Source: Haloarcula pelagica
GTDB lineage: Archaea > Halobacteriota > Halobacteria > Halobacteriales > Haloarculaceae
DNA length: 64,000 bases
Direction: 5' to 3'
Assembly: GCF_030127105.1 (NCBI RefSeq)
Contig: NZ_CP126162.1
Coordinates: 124,001-188,000, forward strand
Part shown: positions 16,830 through 26,211 of the stretch, one piece after another
Layout of the letters: every line of letters starts with the position of its first letter
Position numbering within the stretch: position 1 is the stretch's first letter
Program-made: the position numbers and the translations under genes
Notes under the pieces: model-generated
The model's input: only the letters and a program-made list of their open reading frames with translations
Told to the model about the DNA's origin: nothing
The model's database searches: none

Positions 16830-19148
16830 ATGCCAGACCGAGAATTCCACGGCCACGTCGGCCGTACGTACGACGAATCCGAGCCCTGGTGGCCCGCGGA
16901 GACGCGAGCACCCGAGGACGCCCCGAACGTGTTGTTGATCACCCTCGACGATGTCGGTTTCGGCCAACTGGGCTGTTTCGGCGGCCTCGTCGACACGCCG
17001 AACATCGACCGTCTCGCCGAGAACGGCCTCCGGTACAACAACTTCCACACGACGGCACTCTGCTCGCCGACGCGGAGCTGTCTGATGACCGGTCGGAACC
17101 ACCACTCGAACGCGATGGCCGGCATCACCGAGGCGTCGACGGGCTTCCCCGGCTACAACGGGCACATCCCCCACGAGAACGGGATGGTCTCGGAGGCCCT
17201 CGTCGAGGAGGGGTTCAGCACCTACCACCTCGGCAAGTGGCACCTCACGCCCGCGGAATCGACGAGCGCGGCCGGCCCGTACGACCAGTGGCCGTTACAG
17301 CGAGGATTCGAACGGTTCTACGGGTTCCTCGGTGGCGACACCGATCAGTACACGCCCGCACTCGTCCACGACAACCACCAGACCGAGCCGCCAGCGACCC
17401 CCGAGGAGGGCTACCACTTCACCGAGGACATCGCTCAGCGCGCGATCGAGTTCATCGGCGACGCGAAGCAGGTCGACCCGGACAAACCCTTCTTCACGTA
17501 CTTCTGTCCCGGGGCGTGCCACGCCCCTCACCAGGTCCCCGAGGAGTGGATCGAGAAGTACGAAGGCGAGTTCGACATGGGCTGGGACGCGGCCCGCGAG
17601 CAGATCCTGGAGCAACAGAAGAAGGAGGGTGTCGTGCCCGAGGATACAGAACTGTCCCCGCGGAATCCGGACGTTCGCGAGTGGGCGTCGCTCTCGGAGG
17701 ACGAACAGCGCCTGTACGCCCGGATGATGGAGGTGTTCGCCGGCTTCCTCGAACACACCGACGCTCAGATCGGGAAGGTGCTCGACTACCTCGAAGAACT
17801 GGGCGAACTCGACGACACCCTCGTGATGCTCGTCTCGGACAACGGCGCCAGCGCCGAGGGCGGTCCCACCGGGTCGGTCGACGAGAACCGCTTCTTCAAC
17901 AACGTCCCCGAGAGTCTGGAGGAGAACCTCGAAGCGATGGACGACCTCGGCGGGCCCGACTACTTCAACCACTACCCGTGGGGGTGGGCGTGGGCGGGCA
18001 ACACCCCGTTCCGGCGCTGGAAGCGAGAGACCTACCGCGGCGGGGCGAGCGATCCGCTCGTCGTCTCCTGGCCCGAAGGCATCGACGCCGCGGGCGAGGT
18101 CCGCGACCAGTTCGTCCACGCCATCGACATCGCGCCGACCATCTACGAAGCGGTCGGCATCGACCCGCCCGAGGAGGTCAAGGGGTACTCGCAGTCGCCC
18201 ATCGAGGGCGAGAGCTTCGCGTACACCTTCGAGAACCCAGACGCACCTGAACAGCACACTACCCAGTACTTCGAGATGATCGCGACGCGCGCCATCTACC
18301 ACGACGGCTGGCGAGCGGTCCACCCGTGGCCGTTCGGGGAACGGATCACCGCCGAGGACCTCTCGGCGACCAGTCTTGAGGATTCGGGTTGGGAACTGTA
18401 CAACCTCGAGGAGGACTTCGCGGAGGCGAACGATGTCTCGGGCGAGCACCCCGAGAAGGTGCTGGAACTCGCACAGCTATGGTGGACCGAGGCCGGCAAG
18501 TACGACGTGCTCCCGCTCGACGGCCGCGGCGTCGAGCGACTGGGCGAGCCCAGGCCACAGCCAGGGAAAGCCCGTGACCAGTACGTCTACCACCCGGGCG
18601 GCCAGCACGTCCCCGAGAACGCCGCCGTGCGCGTACTGAACCGCGACCACAGCATCACCGCGGACCTGACCGTGCCAGTCGGCGGCGCGGAGGGCGTCCT
18701 GCTCGCCCACGGGAGCCGGTCGGGCGGCTACAGCCTGTACGTCGACGACAACCGACTACACTACGTCCACAACTACGTCGGCGTCGAGGAGTATCTGGTC
18801 TCGGCGGACGAGCCCCTCCCGGAGGGCGACATCTCGGTGCGGCTGGAGTTCGAGGCGACCGGCGAACCAGATGTCGCCAACGGGAAGGGCGTTCCTGCGA
18901 CGGTCAGCCTCTACTACGGCGACCAGCAGGTTGGCCAGGGCGACCTCCCGAAGACGGTCCCGAACATGATTGGGATCGTCGCGGGCTTGAGCTGTGGCAA
19001 GGACAGCGTCAGCGCCGTCACCGACGCCTACCGCGACCGTGCGCCGTTCGCGTTCACCGGCGATATCGCGCGGGTGGTCGTGGATGTCAGCGGCGAACCG
19101 TTCGTCCACGAGGAAAAAGAGATGGACCGCCTCATGGCTCAGGAGTGA
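16830..19148 (+). CDS. Arylsulfatase, formylglycine-dependent (tandem copy 2)
   Basis: It has the same length (772 residues) and motif set as copy 1: CSPTRSCLMTGR with Cys78, LGKWHL, SDNGASAEGG and the same C-terminal domain. Long stretches are identical at DNA level, for example around 17979-18070 against 15642-15735 and the last ~90 coding bases. Differences concentrate in parts of the C-terminal half (TVPNMIGIVAGLSCGKDS here, TTPLTTGLTAGLSCGYDA in copy 1). It may differ in substrate or be a dosage duplicate. It starts 18 bases after copy 1 and ends 39 bases before the formylglycine-generating enzyme gene. Confidence 0.93.
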   Translation: MPDREFHGHVGRTYDESEPWWPAETRAPEDAPNVLLITLDDVGFGQLGCFGGLVDTPNIDRLAENGLRYNNFHTTALCSPTRSCLMTGRNHHSNAMAGITEASTGFPGYNGHIPHENGMVSEALVEEGFSTYHLGKWHLTPAESTSAAGPYDQWPLQRGFERFYGFLGGDTDQYTPALVHDNHQTEPPATPEEGYHFTEDIAQRAIEFIGDAKQVDPDKPFFTYFCPGACHAPHQVPEEWIEKYEGEFDMGWDAAREQILEQQKKEGVVPEDTELSPRNPDVREWASLSEDEQRLYARMMEVFAGFLEHTDAQIGKVLDYLEELGELDDTLVMLVSDNGASAEGGPTGSVDENRFFNNVPESLEENLEAMDDLGGPDYFNHYPWGWAWAGNTPFRRWKRETYRGGASDPLVVSWPEGIDAAGEVRDQFVHAIDIAPTIYEAVGIDPPEEVKGYSQSPIEGESFAYTFENPDAPEQHTTQYFEMIATRAIYHDGWRAVHPWPFGERITAEDLSATSLEDSGWELYNLEEDFAEANDVSGEHPEKVLELAQLWWTEAGKYDVLPLDGRGVERLGEPRPQPGKARDQYVYHPGGQHVPENAAVRVLNRDHSITADLTVPVGGAEGVLLAHGSRSGGYSLYVDDNRLHYVHNYVGVEEYLVSADEPLPEGDISVRLEFEATGEPDVANGKGVPATVSLYYGDQQVGQGDLPKTVPNMIGIVAGLSCGKDSVSAVTDAYRDRAPFAFTGDIARVVVDVSGEPFVHEEKEMDRLMAQE

Positions 19149-19187
19149 ACGGTCCGGCCAACAGACACAGTCCCACACCCAGAACCC

Positions 19188-20165
19188 ATGACTTCGCATT
19201 CAGAGACGGCACGCACGAGCCCACCGGGTGACCCGCCGGAACCCGAGATGGAGTGGATACCGGGTGGAACCTTCCGGATGGGCTCCGAGGAGTTCTACCC
19301 CGAAGAAGCGCCCGTCCGGACCGTCACGGTCGACGGCTTCTGGATGGACCGCGCGCCCACGACGAACCGGGAGTTCGCCGCGTTCGTCGCCGACACCGGC
19401 TACACGACGGTCGCCGAACGCGACCCCGACCCCGAGGACTACCCCGGGGTAGCCCCCGAGGACCTGGTCCCGGGATCGGCGGTGTTCCGACAGCCGGACG
19501 GGCCGGTAGACCACCGGGACCCGAACGAGTGGTGGGAGTACGTCCCCGGTGCGGACTGGCGACACCCACGCGGGCCGGACAGTGACCTCGACGGTCGGAT
19601 GGACCACCCAGTCGTCCACGTCGCCCACGAGGACGCGGCGGCGTTCGCCGACTGGGCCGGCAAGCAGTTGCCGACGGAGACCCAGTGGGAGCGCGCCGCC
19701 CGCGGCGGTCTGGAGGGCAAACGGTTCGTCTGGGGTGACGAACACGTCCCCGGCCGGTTGATGGCGAACACGTGGCAGGGCGAGTTTCCCCACGAGAACA
19801 CGGAACTCGACGGCTACGCCCGAACGTCGCCGGTCGGAGCGTTCCCCGAGAACGGGTTCGGACTCGTCGACGCGGCCGGGAACGTCTGGGAGTGGACTCG
19901 CGACTGGTACAGCGACGACCCGACCGCTGGCGCGTCCGACTCGCCCGCCTGCTGTACGCCGACGAACCCACGCGGCGTCTCCGAAGACCAGAGCGTCGAC
20001 CCGCGAGACCCCTCGGAGGTTCCCCGGAAGGTCCTCAAGGGCGGGTCACACCTCTGTGCGCCGAACTACTGCTTCCGGTACCGGCCGGCGGCGCGGTACC
20101 CCGAACCGATCGACACCTCGACGAGCCACGTGGGGTTTCGGTGTGTGGTCGCCGAAACGCCGTGA
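19188..20165 (+). CDS. Formylglycine-generating enzyme (sulfatase-modifying factor family)
   Basis: A 325-residue protein of the FGE-sulfatase (SUMF1) fold. It begins its domain at MEWIPGGTFRMGSEEFYPEE and includes HPVVHVAHEDAAAFADWAGK, LPTETQWERAARGG, GNVWEWTRDWY and GGSHLCAPNYCFRYRPA. Cys290 and Cys295, with four residues between, match the pair that binds copper and carries out aerobic oxidation of the sulfatase Cys to formylglycine. Its place directly behind two Cys-type sulfatases indicates that it activates them. No signal peptide is seen, so maturation is probably cytoplasmic. The ATG is in frame with the N-terminus and sits 39 bases after the sulfatase stop. Confidence 0.93.
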   Translation: MTSHSETARTSPPGDPPEPEMEWIPGGTFRMGSEEFYPEEAPVRTVTVDGFWMDRAPTTNREFAAFVADTGYTTVAERDPDPEDYPGVAPEDLVPGSAVFRQPDGPVDHRDPNEWWEYVPGADWRHPRGPDSDLDGRMDHPVVHVAHEDAAAFADWAGKQLPTETQWERAARGGLEGKRFVWGDEHVPGRLMANTWQGEFPHENTELDGYARTSPVGAFPENGFGLVDAAGNVWEWTRDWYSDDPTAGASDSPACCTPTNPRGVSEDQSVDPRDPSEVPRKVLKGGSHLCAPNYCFRYRPAARYPEPIDTSTSHVGFRCVVAETP

Positions 20166-20231
20166 CGGCGTGAGACGGGGCGGTCGGTCACACCGGGGGG
20201 CGCCGGTGGGCGACACAGGAGGGCACACCGG

Positions 20232-20972
20232 ATGATCGCGGTGCTCGCCGGATCGGCCGACAACTTCCCGGTCGCTGCGGGCCTGTTCACGGTGGCGCTC
20301 GCGCTCGTACATCTCCGTACCGGACGGCTAAAGGTCACCGTGTTCGGCCGGAATCGGCAGTTGCTCTCCGCCGCGGGTGGGGCGACGGTCGCGTACGTCT
20401 TCGTCCTGCTGCTTCCCGAAGTGAGCGAGACTGCCCTGACCGTCGGCGAACTCCGCGGCGAGGCGCTGATCGCCGAGCAGTACGTGTATCTGCTGGCACT
20501 GTTCGGGTTTGTCGCCTTCTACGGGGTGGAAGTCGCCGTCGCGCACCGCTCGGGCAACACCGAGGGGTCGTCGCTGGTCTTCTGGGCGCACGTCGCCGTC
20601 TTCGCGCTCTACAGCGGCGTCATCGGGTACCTGCTGTTCCACCAGGAAGTGCGAGGGCTCTCGAACCTGTTCTTCTACGCGCTGGCGATGGGGCTTCACT
20701 TCGGGATCACGGACTACGGCCTCCGCCGGCACCACGGGGACGAGTTCGATCGAACCGGTCGCTGGGTTCTCGCCGGTGCGACGCTGTTGGGGGGCGGTGT
20801 CGGAGTCGCCGTCGAACTCGGGGACCTCCTCGTCGCGACCCTGTTCGGGTTCCTGGCGGGTGCGATCGTTCTCAACGTCATCAAGGAGGAACTCCCCGAT
20901 CTGAGCGAGAGCCGGTTCGTCGCGTTCGCGGCCGGTGCGGTCCTCTACACGGTCGTCCTGTTGTTCGCGTGA
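20232..20972 (+). CDS. Polytopic membrane protein, weakly ZIP-like
   Basis: A 246-residue protein with about eight hydrophobic helices. A His-containing part (HFGITDYGLRRHHGDE) and a final pair of helices with GFLAGAIVLNVIKEELPD recall the membrane region of ZIP metal transporters. The match is loose and the metal-site residues are incomplete by eye. The start at 20232 is the first ATG of the frame, 66 bases after the FGE gene on the same strand. It could be the distal gene of the sulfatase operon or independent. The function is not assigned. Confidence 0.7.
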   Translation: MIAVLAGSADNFPVAAGLFTVALALVHLRTGRLKVTVFGRNRQLLSAAGGATVAYVFVLLLPEVSETALTVGELRGEALIAEQYVYLLALFGFVAFYGVEVAVAHRSGNTEGSSLVFWAHVAVFALYSGVIGYLLFHQEVRGLSNLFFYALAMGLHFGITDYGLRRHHGDEFDRTGRWVLAGATLLGGGVGVAVELGDLLVATLFGFLAGAIVLNVIKEELPDLSESRFVAFAAGAVLYTVVLLFA

Positions 20973-21033
20973 CAGCCTCGGGCGGCCGGAGTTCGTGACA
21001 AAGTGTTAACTATTATCCGGACGTACAGTCCGC

Positions 21034-22206
21034 ATGGCCGAGGACGCGCAGGGCGAGGGCTCGTTACGCCTGTGGCTCCGGCAGACCCCCCTGACCTGGT
21101 GGCTGCTCGGCGTCGCCCTGTTCGCCGTCCTGGTGTGGGTCGGCGTCAGGTACGTCGGTTGGATCGTCTTCGGGCTGTTCACCTACTACGTCGGCCGTCC
21201 GGTCGCCCGCTGGCTCCAGCGGCGGATCGCCTCCCGGTCGGTGACCGCCGGACTCACGCTCACGTTCGTCATCCTCCCGGTCCTCCTGTTCCTCGTGGTG
21301 TTCCTCTCGGTCGCGCTGGGACAGGCTCTCGAACTCCTCTCGTCGGAGGCGGTGGTGGCACTCGTCGAACGCCTCCCGATCCAGACGGAGAATCTCCCGA
21401 CGGACCCCGTCGAGATCGTGACCCTGCTACTCGACGACCCCGAACTCACCTCGGTACTGGGCCAGTTCGGGGTCGCCGTCGGGGCGGTCACTGGAACGCT
21501 GTTCAACACGTTTCTCGCGCTCCTGTTCGCCTTTTTCCTGCTCGCCGAGGACCGACGGCTCGCGGGGTGGTTCGAGCGCACCGTCCTGGGGCCGGACTCG
21601 CTGACCGCCGACTACCTCCGCAACGTCGACCGGGGCCTGACATCCGTCTACTTCGGGTACACGCTCACTATCTTCGTCGTCATCGTACTGGCGGCCGTCG
21701 TCTACAGCCTCTTCAACCTGATCGTGCCCGAGGGACTCCGTATCCCGTCGCCGCTGCTCCTGGCCGTCGTCACCGGCGTCTTCACGTTGATCCCACTCGT
21801 TGGGCGCTCGATCGTCTACGCGTTCATCGTGGCTGTGCTCTCGCTACAGGCGGTCAGCGTCCGTCCGGCGCTGCTCTGGATCCCGGTCGTCTTCTTCGTC
21901 CTGATGGTGCTCGTGTTCGACAACGTCGTCCGGACGTACATCCGCCCGGCCCTCTCGGGGAAGGCGTACCACATCGGGCTCGTCATGTTCGCGTACCTGC
22001 TGGGACCGGTGCTGTTGGGGTGGTACGGGATCTTCGCCGGCCCGTTACTGATGGTCCTGACGGTCGAGTTCGTCGTCGACGTTCTCCCGCGCCTCGTCGG
22101 GGCCGACCCCGAGCCCGTGCGGTCGGCCGAGGCCGCGCCGGCCGGAAACGGCTCGATGGAGCGCAGTGACTCCGGAGGAGACGACGGGGACGCTCCGTCC
22201 GGGTGA
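21034..22206 (+). CDS. AI-2E family transporter (UPF0118), copy 1
   Basis: A 390-residue membrane protein with about eight helices. It shows the family layout: two or three N-terminal helices, a soluble middle with the repeated-leucine stretch (LLSSEAVVALVERLP), a helical hairpin (FNTFLALLFAFFLLAEDRRL) and a C-terminal core (LLLAVVTGVFTLIPLVG, then LGPVLLGWYGIFAGPLLMV). The family includes putative autoinducer-2 exporters and Na+/H+ antiporters, so the substrate cannot be predicted. An AT-rich GTTAACTATTATC about 20 bases upstream supports the start at 21034. A paralogue lies at 30930-31943. Confidence 0.88.
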   Translation: MAEDAQGEGSLRLWLRQTPLTWWLLGVALFAVLVWVGVRYVGWIVFGLFTYYVGRPVARWLQRRIASRSVTAGLTLTFVILPVLLFLVVFLSVALGQALELLSSEAVVALVERLPIQTENLPTDPVEIVTLLLDDPELTSVLGQFGVAVGAVTGTLFNTFLALLFAFFLLAEDRRLAGWFERTVLGPDSLTADYLRNVDRGLTSVYFGYTLTIFVVIVLAAVVYSLFNLIVPEGLRIPSPLLLAVVTGVFTLIPLVGRSIVYAFIVAVLSLQAVSVRPALLWIPVVFFVLMVLVFDNVVRTYIRPALSGKAYHIGLVMFAYLLGPVLLGWYGIFAGPLLMVLTVEFVVDVLPRLVGADPEPVRSAEAAPAGNGSMERSDSGGDDGDAPSG

Positions 22207-22237
22207 GGCGACGACGGCCAGAGAGAGCCGAAACGGG

Positions 22238-23827
22238 CTACCGCTCGGCCCGGCGTGCGTTCCTGAGGGCGACGAGGAACAGCACCGTCATGACGGTCGC
22301 GATGGTGAACCCGATGGCCCCGAAGATCGGGTTCGTGTCGGTGAGGACCGACGATCCCACGATCCAGGCCGCGGTGATCAGGGCGTAGGCGAGCACTCGC
22401 CCGATGGCGACCAGCGGCGTTTCGAGTTTCAGTCCCTCGATGGCGAGTTCGCCCTGGGCGACCTGATCGAGCACCCGTTCGAGCGCCGACGGGAGCCTGA
22501 CGGCCGAGCGTGCCGACGCGATCACGTCCCCCCGAAGCTCCCGGGGAACGGCTTCGATCCCGCGCCACATGTACCCGTGGGCGACGAGGAACGCCCGCGC
22601 AGCGGCGACGAAGTCGAAGTCCGGGTCGATCTGGCGCAGGACGCCTTCCCCGACGGTCCCGACACGGATGACGAGCATGAGATCGGGCGGGATGCGAAAC
22701 GGGAACGACTGGAGCACGGCCATCGCCTCCGCGATGATCTCGCGCCAGTCGGTGACGCCGCGCCCTTCCAGGTCTTCCACGACGAGGCCGAGGACGTGAG
22801 CGATCGCCGCCCGGTCGACAGTCGGGTCGAGCGTTCCGAGGTCGATCAGGATGTCGATGATCCCGTCCATGTCCCGCCGGGCGACGCCGAGATAGAGGCC
22901 GACGACCGCGTCTTGCATCTCCCGAGTGAACCGGCCGGTCATCCCGAAGTCGTAGAAGACGATCCGGCCCCGGCTGTCGATACCCAGGTTCCCCGGGTGG
23001 GGGTCGCCGTGGAAGAGCCCGTGTTCGATCCCCATTTCGAAGTAGGCGTTCGCCACCTTTCGGGCGACTTCCTCCGGGTCGAACCCCGCGGCCCTGAGCG
23101 CCGGCACGTCGGTGATCTTGATGCTCTCGACGAACGACATCGTGAGGACGCTCTCCGAGGAGACTTCGGGAAACCGCCGCGGTATCAGGACGGAGTCGTC
23201 GCCCGCGAAGTTCGCCCGGATCTCGTCCATCACTCGCCCCTCGCGCTCGAAGTCGAGTTCTTCGAGGATGATGCGCTCGAAGTCCCCCGTCAGGTTCCGC
23301 AGCGAGAACCGGTGTCGCGCGGGAGCGACCATCGCGATCACCGGGATGAGGCGACGGAGGACGCGCAGGTCGGTCTCGACGAGGTCCACGACACCCGGCC
23401 GCCGGACCTTCACTGCGACGCGCTGGCCGCGATACCGCGCCTCGTGCACCTGCGCGAGCGAGCCGCCGGCGATCGGATCGGGGTCGAACTCGTCGAAGGC
23501 GTCCCGGTCCAGGTCACCCGCTGCGGCCGGCTCCATCTCGCCGAGCGGCCCGGACGGGACGGCGTCCTGCAGGACGGCGAACTCCTCGGCGTAGACCGGC
23601 GGAACGACATCCGGGCGGGTCGAGAGGACCTGTCCGATCTTGACGAACGTCGGCCCGAGGGCCAGTAGCGTCTCCCTGAGCTCCCTGGCCCGTGTCCGCT
23701 GCCTGGCCGCCGTGACGGTCCGTGAACTGCCGAACAGGACGAACCGGTTCCGGTCTCGCAACAGCACGAGCGCGAACGGGAGGAAACTGCGAACGATGCG
23801 CAGGAATCTCACGGGGTACCGGGCCAT
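22238..23827 (-). CDS. ABC1/AarF/UbiB family atypical kinase
   Basis: A 529-residue protein. The KxGQ motif is in FVKIGQVLSTRPD, an Ala-rich nucleotide loop is in AGGSLAQVHEA, and the kinase lysine is in VAVKVRRPG. The catalytic loop is FHGDPHPGNLG and the metal-binding DFG-like motif is FYDFGMTG. Two hydrophobic helices end the protein (IGRVLAYALITAAWIVGSSV and a following one). UbiB/ADCK proteins support quinone biosynthesis or lipid homeostasis through ATPase or kinase activity; in haloarchaea a menaquinone-related role is plausible (inference). It converges with the AI-2E gene. Confidence 0.92.
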   Translation of the reverse strand: MARYPVRFLRIVRSFLPFALVLLRDRNRFVLFGSSRTVTAARQRTRARELRETLLALGPTFVKIGQVLSTRPDVVPPVYAEEFAVLQDAVPSGPLGEMEPAAAGDLDRDAFDEFDPDPIAGGSLAQVHEARYRGQRVAVKVRRPGVVDLVETDLRVLRRLIPVIAMVAPARHRFSLRNLTGDFERIILEELDFEREGRVMDEIRANFAGDDSVLIPRRFPEVSSESVLTMSFVESIKITDVPALRAAGFDPEEVARKVANAYFEMGIEHGLFHGDPHPGNLGIDSRGRIVFYDFGMTGRFTREMQDAVVGLYLGVARRDMDGIIDILIDLGTLDPTVDRAAIAHVLGLVVEDLEGRGVTDWREIIAEAMAVLQSFPFRIPPDLMLVIRVGTVGEGVLRQIDPDFDFVAAARAFLVAHGYMWRGIEAVPRELRGDVIASARSAVRLPSALERVLDQVAQGELAIEGLKLETPLVAIGRVLAYALITAAWIVGSSVLTDTNPIFGAIGFTIATVMTVLFLVALRNARRAER

Positions 23828-23976
23828 GCGAACCGTAACGATACCCCGCCGCCGTCGACAAAAAGAAACAGGGGCTTACCGCCCACACCGATCGCGCTGT
23901 TGGCCACGACAGCGGGACAGTCCGCCAGGGGACGACCCCAGTGCCGGACGCCACCCCGCTGTTGCCGTCTTTCCCC

Positions 23977-24339
23977 TCAGTTCGCGCGCTCGAACCCGGG
24001 CGCGGCGGTCCTGATCCCGACACAGGGGCGCTCACCGTGGTTTTCGCTGTGATACCGTTGGCCGGCCTCGATCGATAGCGAATCGCCGGTCGTCAGCTCG
24101 ATCGATTCGTCCTCGGTGTGGAGGCGGAGGTCCCCTTCGAGGACGATGAAGACCTGTTCGTGGTCGTGGGACCGCCGGTCTGATGTCTCCCCAGGGGAGC
24201 GTTCGAACCAGTCGACGGTTACCGCGTCGTCTTCCGCCCCGTGTTCGGTGACCAAATGTCGCAACAGTGCGGTCCGGGCGCCGGCCGTCGACGCGGCGAT
24301 CGGCTGCCACGAACAGTCGGGATGGGAACAGCGTTTCAT
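23977..24339 (-). CDS. Cupin protein with N-terminal C2H2-type zinc-finger-like motif
   Basis: A 120-residue protein. Residues 4-33 hold Cys4-x4-Cys9 and His28-x4-His33, a C2H2-like metal site (CSHPDC ... HLVTEH). Residues ~45-115 are a single cupin barrel (HDHEQVFIVLEGDLRLH, then GDSLSIEAGQRYHSENHG). The cupin part probably binds a metal or small ligand. The combination suggests a regulatory or sensing role rather than a plain enzyme (inference). The Met at 24339 is required to include the zinc motif. Confidence 0.75.
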   Translation of the reverse strand: MKRCSHPDCSWQPIAASTAGARTALLRHLVTEHGAEDDAVTVDWFERSPGETSDRRSHDHEQVFIVLEGDLRLHTEDESIELTTGDSLSIEAGQRYHSENHGERPCVGIRTAAPGFERAN

Positions 24340-24766
24340 CGTCTTGCGCTGTCCTTCCCGGCGGGTAGCTTAACCGTTCCGTTCGACCGATCACCGGTAA
24401 GTTCCGAAAACAGTGGACAGAACAACCGACTGTGGATGGCTCGGGGTATCGTGCCGAAACTCACGACAGCGCCTGGGTCCGTCGACTGGCCGAACCGGGG
24501 GTAGTGGAAGCCAACCGGGAGCGTCCGGGCGACGCGTCGATAGACCAACGACTATACTCAGGCTGGGCCGCTCTGACAAAGGCCCGTAGCGGAGCAGAGC
24601 GTACCGAGACCCGATCGGTTCGGTCCCGGAGCAGATGCCCCAGAGAGCGGGTGACAAACTGCGATGTAGAAGTCGTTAGTTGGCCTGAGATCATGCAAGA
24701 GGTGATGACGAGTCGGTTCGATACCTCTGCACGAGATTCATAACTCGACAGCGTATAGCATCAATT
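24340..24766. other. Intergenic region between cupin and second DUF389 gene
   Basis: No convincing gene was seen; small frames here are Arg/Ser-rich. A TGACAAAGG at 24576-24584 resembles the recurrent TAACAAAG promoter-type octamer elsewhere in the window. AT-rich bases before 24767 could hold the promoter of the DUF389 gene. Confidence 0.5.
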
Positions 24767-26167
24767 ATGCGACTCGTTCACGTGCTCGTCCCCCGAGGGA
24801 AGCGAAACGCTGTCCTCCAGGAGTTAGACGACGAGGGGATCGACTACGCGGTCTCTCGGGAGGTCGGCAGAGACGAGTACGAAGCCCAGGTGTCGTTTCC
24901 ACTGCCGTCGAACGCGGTCGAACCGGTACTGAATCGCTTGCGGGCCGTCGGACTCGAAGAGGACGGCTTCACGGTGATCGTCGCAGCGGAGACGGTCGTC
25001 TCGAAACGGTTCGACGAACTCCGGTCCAACTACGCCGACCCGACACTCTCACGCCCCGAACTCATCGCTCGGGCGGAGGACATGGCGCCCGCGCTGTCGA
25101 CCTTCGTGGTGATGACGATCGTGAGCGCGGTCGTCGCGACGACGGGTCTCCTCTCGAACTCCGCAGCCGTGATCATCGGCGCGATGATCATCGCACCCGT
25201 GATGGGGCCGGCGATCGCTGCGTCCGTCGGGAGCGTGCTGTCGAACCGGACGCTCTTCCGCCGCGGCGTCGGGTTGCAGGTCTTGGGAGTGGGACTCGCC
25301 GTCGTCAGCGCACTGGCGTTCTCGCTACTGTTGAAAGAGACGCTGCTTGTGCCACCCGGCTTCGATCCGTTCGCCGTCCCGCAGGTTCAAGAGCGGCTCA
25401 CGCCGAACGTGCTCTCGCTCGTCATCGCCATCGGTGCCGGTGTCGCAGCCGTGTTCAGCCTCACCAGGGGCGTCTCGTCGGTCCTCGTCGGGGCGATGAT
25501 CGCAGTCGCGTTGGTCCCGCCGGCTGCGACCGTCGGAATCGGCATCGCGTGGAACGACCCGCTCGCGATAGTCGAAGCCGGAACCTTGCTGCTCGTCAAT
25601 CTCCTGGCGGTCAACCTCGTCGCGCTCGGGCTCCTGTGGGTGACGGGGTACCGCCCGGTCGACACGGAACGGACCGGGTCGGCCCGGAGACAAACTGCCC
25701 TTACCCTGAGTGTCATCGTCGTCGCGCTCTTGGTCCTGAGCAGCGTGCTCGTCGCAATCAGTGCCCTCTCGCTCGTCGACGCTCGGTTCGAAACGTCCCT
25801 CCACGAAGAGATCGACGAGGTCCTCAACAAAGCGGAGTACCAGGGCGTTCGCCACGTGGAGACGCATATCGATGTCTCGCCACTCAGACACGTCCTGTTT
25901 GGCGAACAGATCGAGGTAACTGTCCTCGTCGACACGGGAGGTGGTCCCCCACCCGAGGGGTTGGCCGACGATATCCGGACGACGATCGCGGCCGAACAGG
26001 GCTTCGACGCGATCGTTATCGTCGAACCGGTCGACGCCTCTTTCCCAGCAGACGAACCCCGAACGCAACTGCTCTCCCCCCGAACTGTCCCGGTCGAGTC
26101 CGACCGTCGCCGTCTATCGCCGGCGGTCGAACCACGGCCCCGCCCGGCCGTTGCCCGGACTGGGTGA
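24767..26167 (+). CDS. DUF389 / TIGR00341 family membrane protein (copy 2)
   Basis: A 466-residue paralogue of the gene at 2598-4028, alignable from the first residue (MRLVHVLVPRGKRNAVLQEL). It has the same soluble N-terminal domain, the same core helices (IIGAMIIAPVMGPAIAASVG; ALVPPAATVGIGIAWNDP; LLLVNLLAVNLVALGLLWV) and a soluble C-terminus. The last ~40 residues are Pro/Arg-rich and specific to this copy. The molecular role of the family is unknown. It converges with the BrkB-type gene. Confidence 0.9.
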   Translation: MRLVHVLVPRGKRNAVLQELDDEGIDYAVSREVGRDEYEAQVSFPLPSNAVEPVLNRLRAVGLEEDGFTVIVAAETVVSKRFDELRSNYADPTLSRPELIARAEDMAPALSTFVVMTIVSAVVATTGLLSNSAAVIIGAMIIAPVMGPAIAASVGSVLSNRTLFRRGVGLQVLGVGLAVVSALAFSLLLKETLLVPPGFDPFAVPQVQERLTPNVLSLVIAIGAGVAAVFSLTRGVSSVLVGAMIAVALVPPAATVGIGIAWNDPLAIVEAGTLLLVNLLAVNLVALGLLWVTGYRPVDTERTGSARRQTALTLSVIVVALLVLSSVLVAISALSLVDARFETSLHEEIDEVLNKAEYQGVRHVETHIDVSPLRHVLFGEQIEVTVLVDTGGGPPPEGLADDIRTTIAAEQGFDAIVIVEPVDASFPADEPRTQLLSPRTVPVESDRRRLSPAVEPRPRPAVARTG

Positions 26168-26211
26168 CGTGAGCGGTTGGAACGCAGACGGCAGTGCGAC
26201 ACAGGCAACCG

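Noticed and set aside
14958-17243. 761-codon open frame antisense to the two sulfatases
   Set aside because: It is a shadow of the high-GC sulfatase genes; the sense frames carry all the family motifs.
24432-24743. 103-codon plus-strand frame in the gap before the second DUF389 gene
   Set aside because: Its composition is unlike haloarchaeal proteins and overlapping minus frames are equally open; no start signals.
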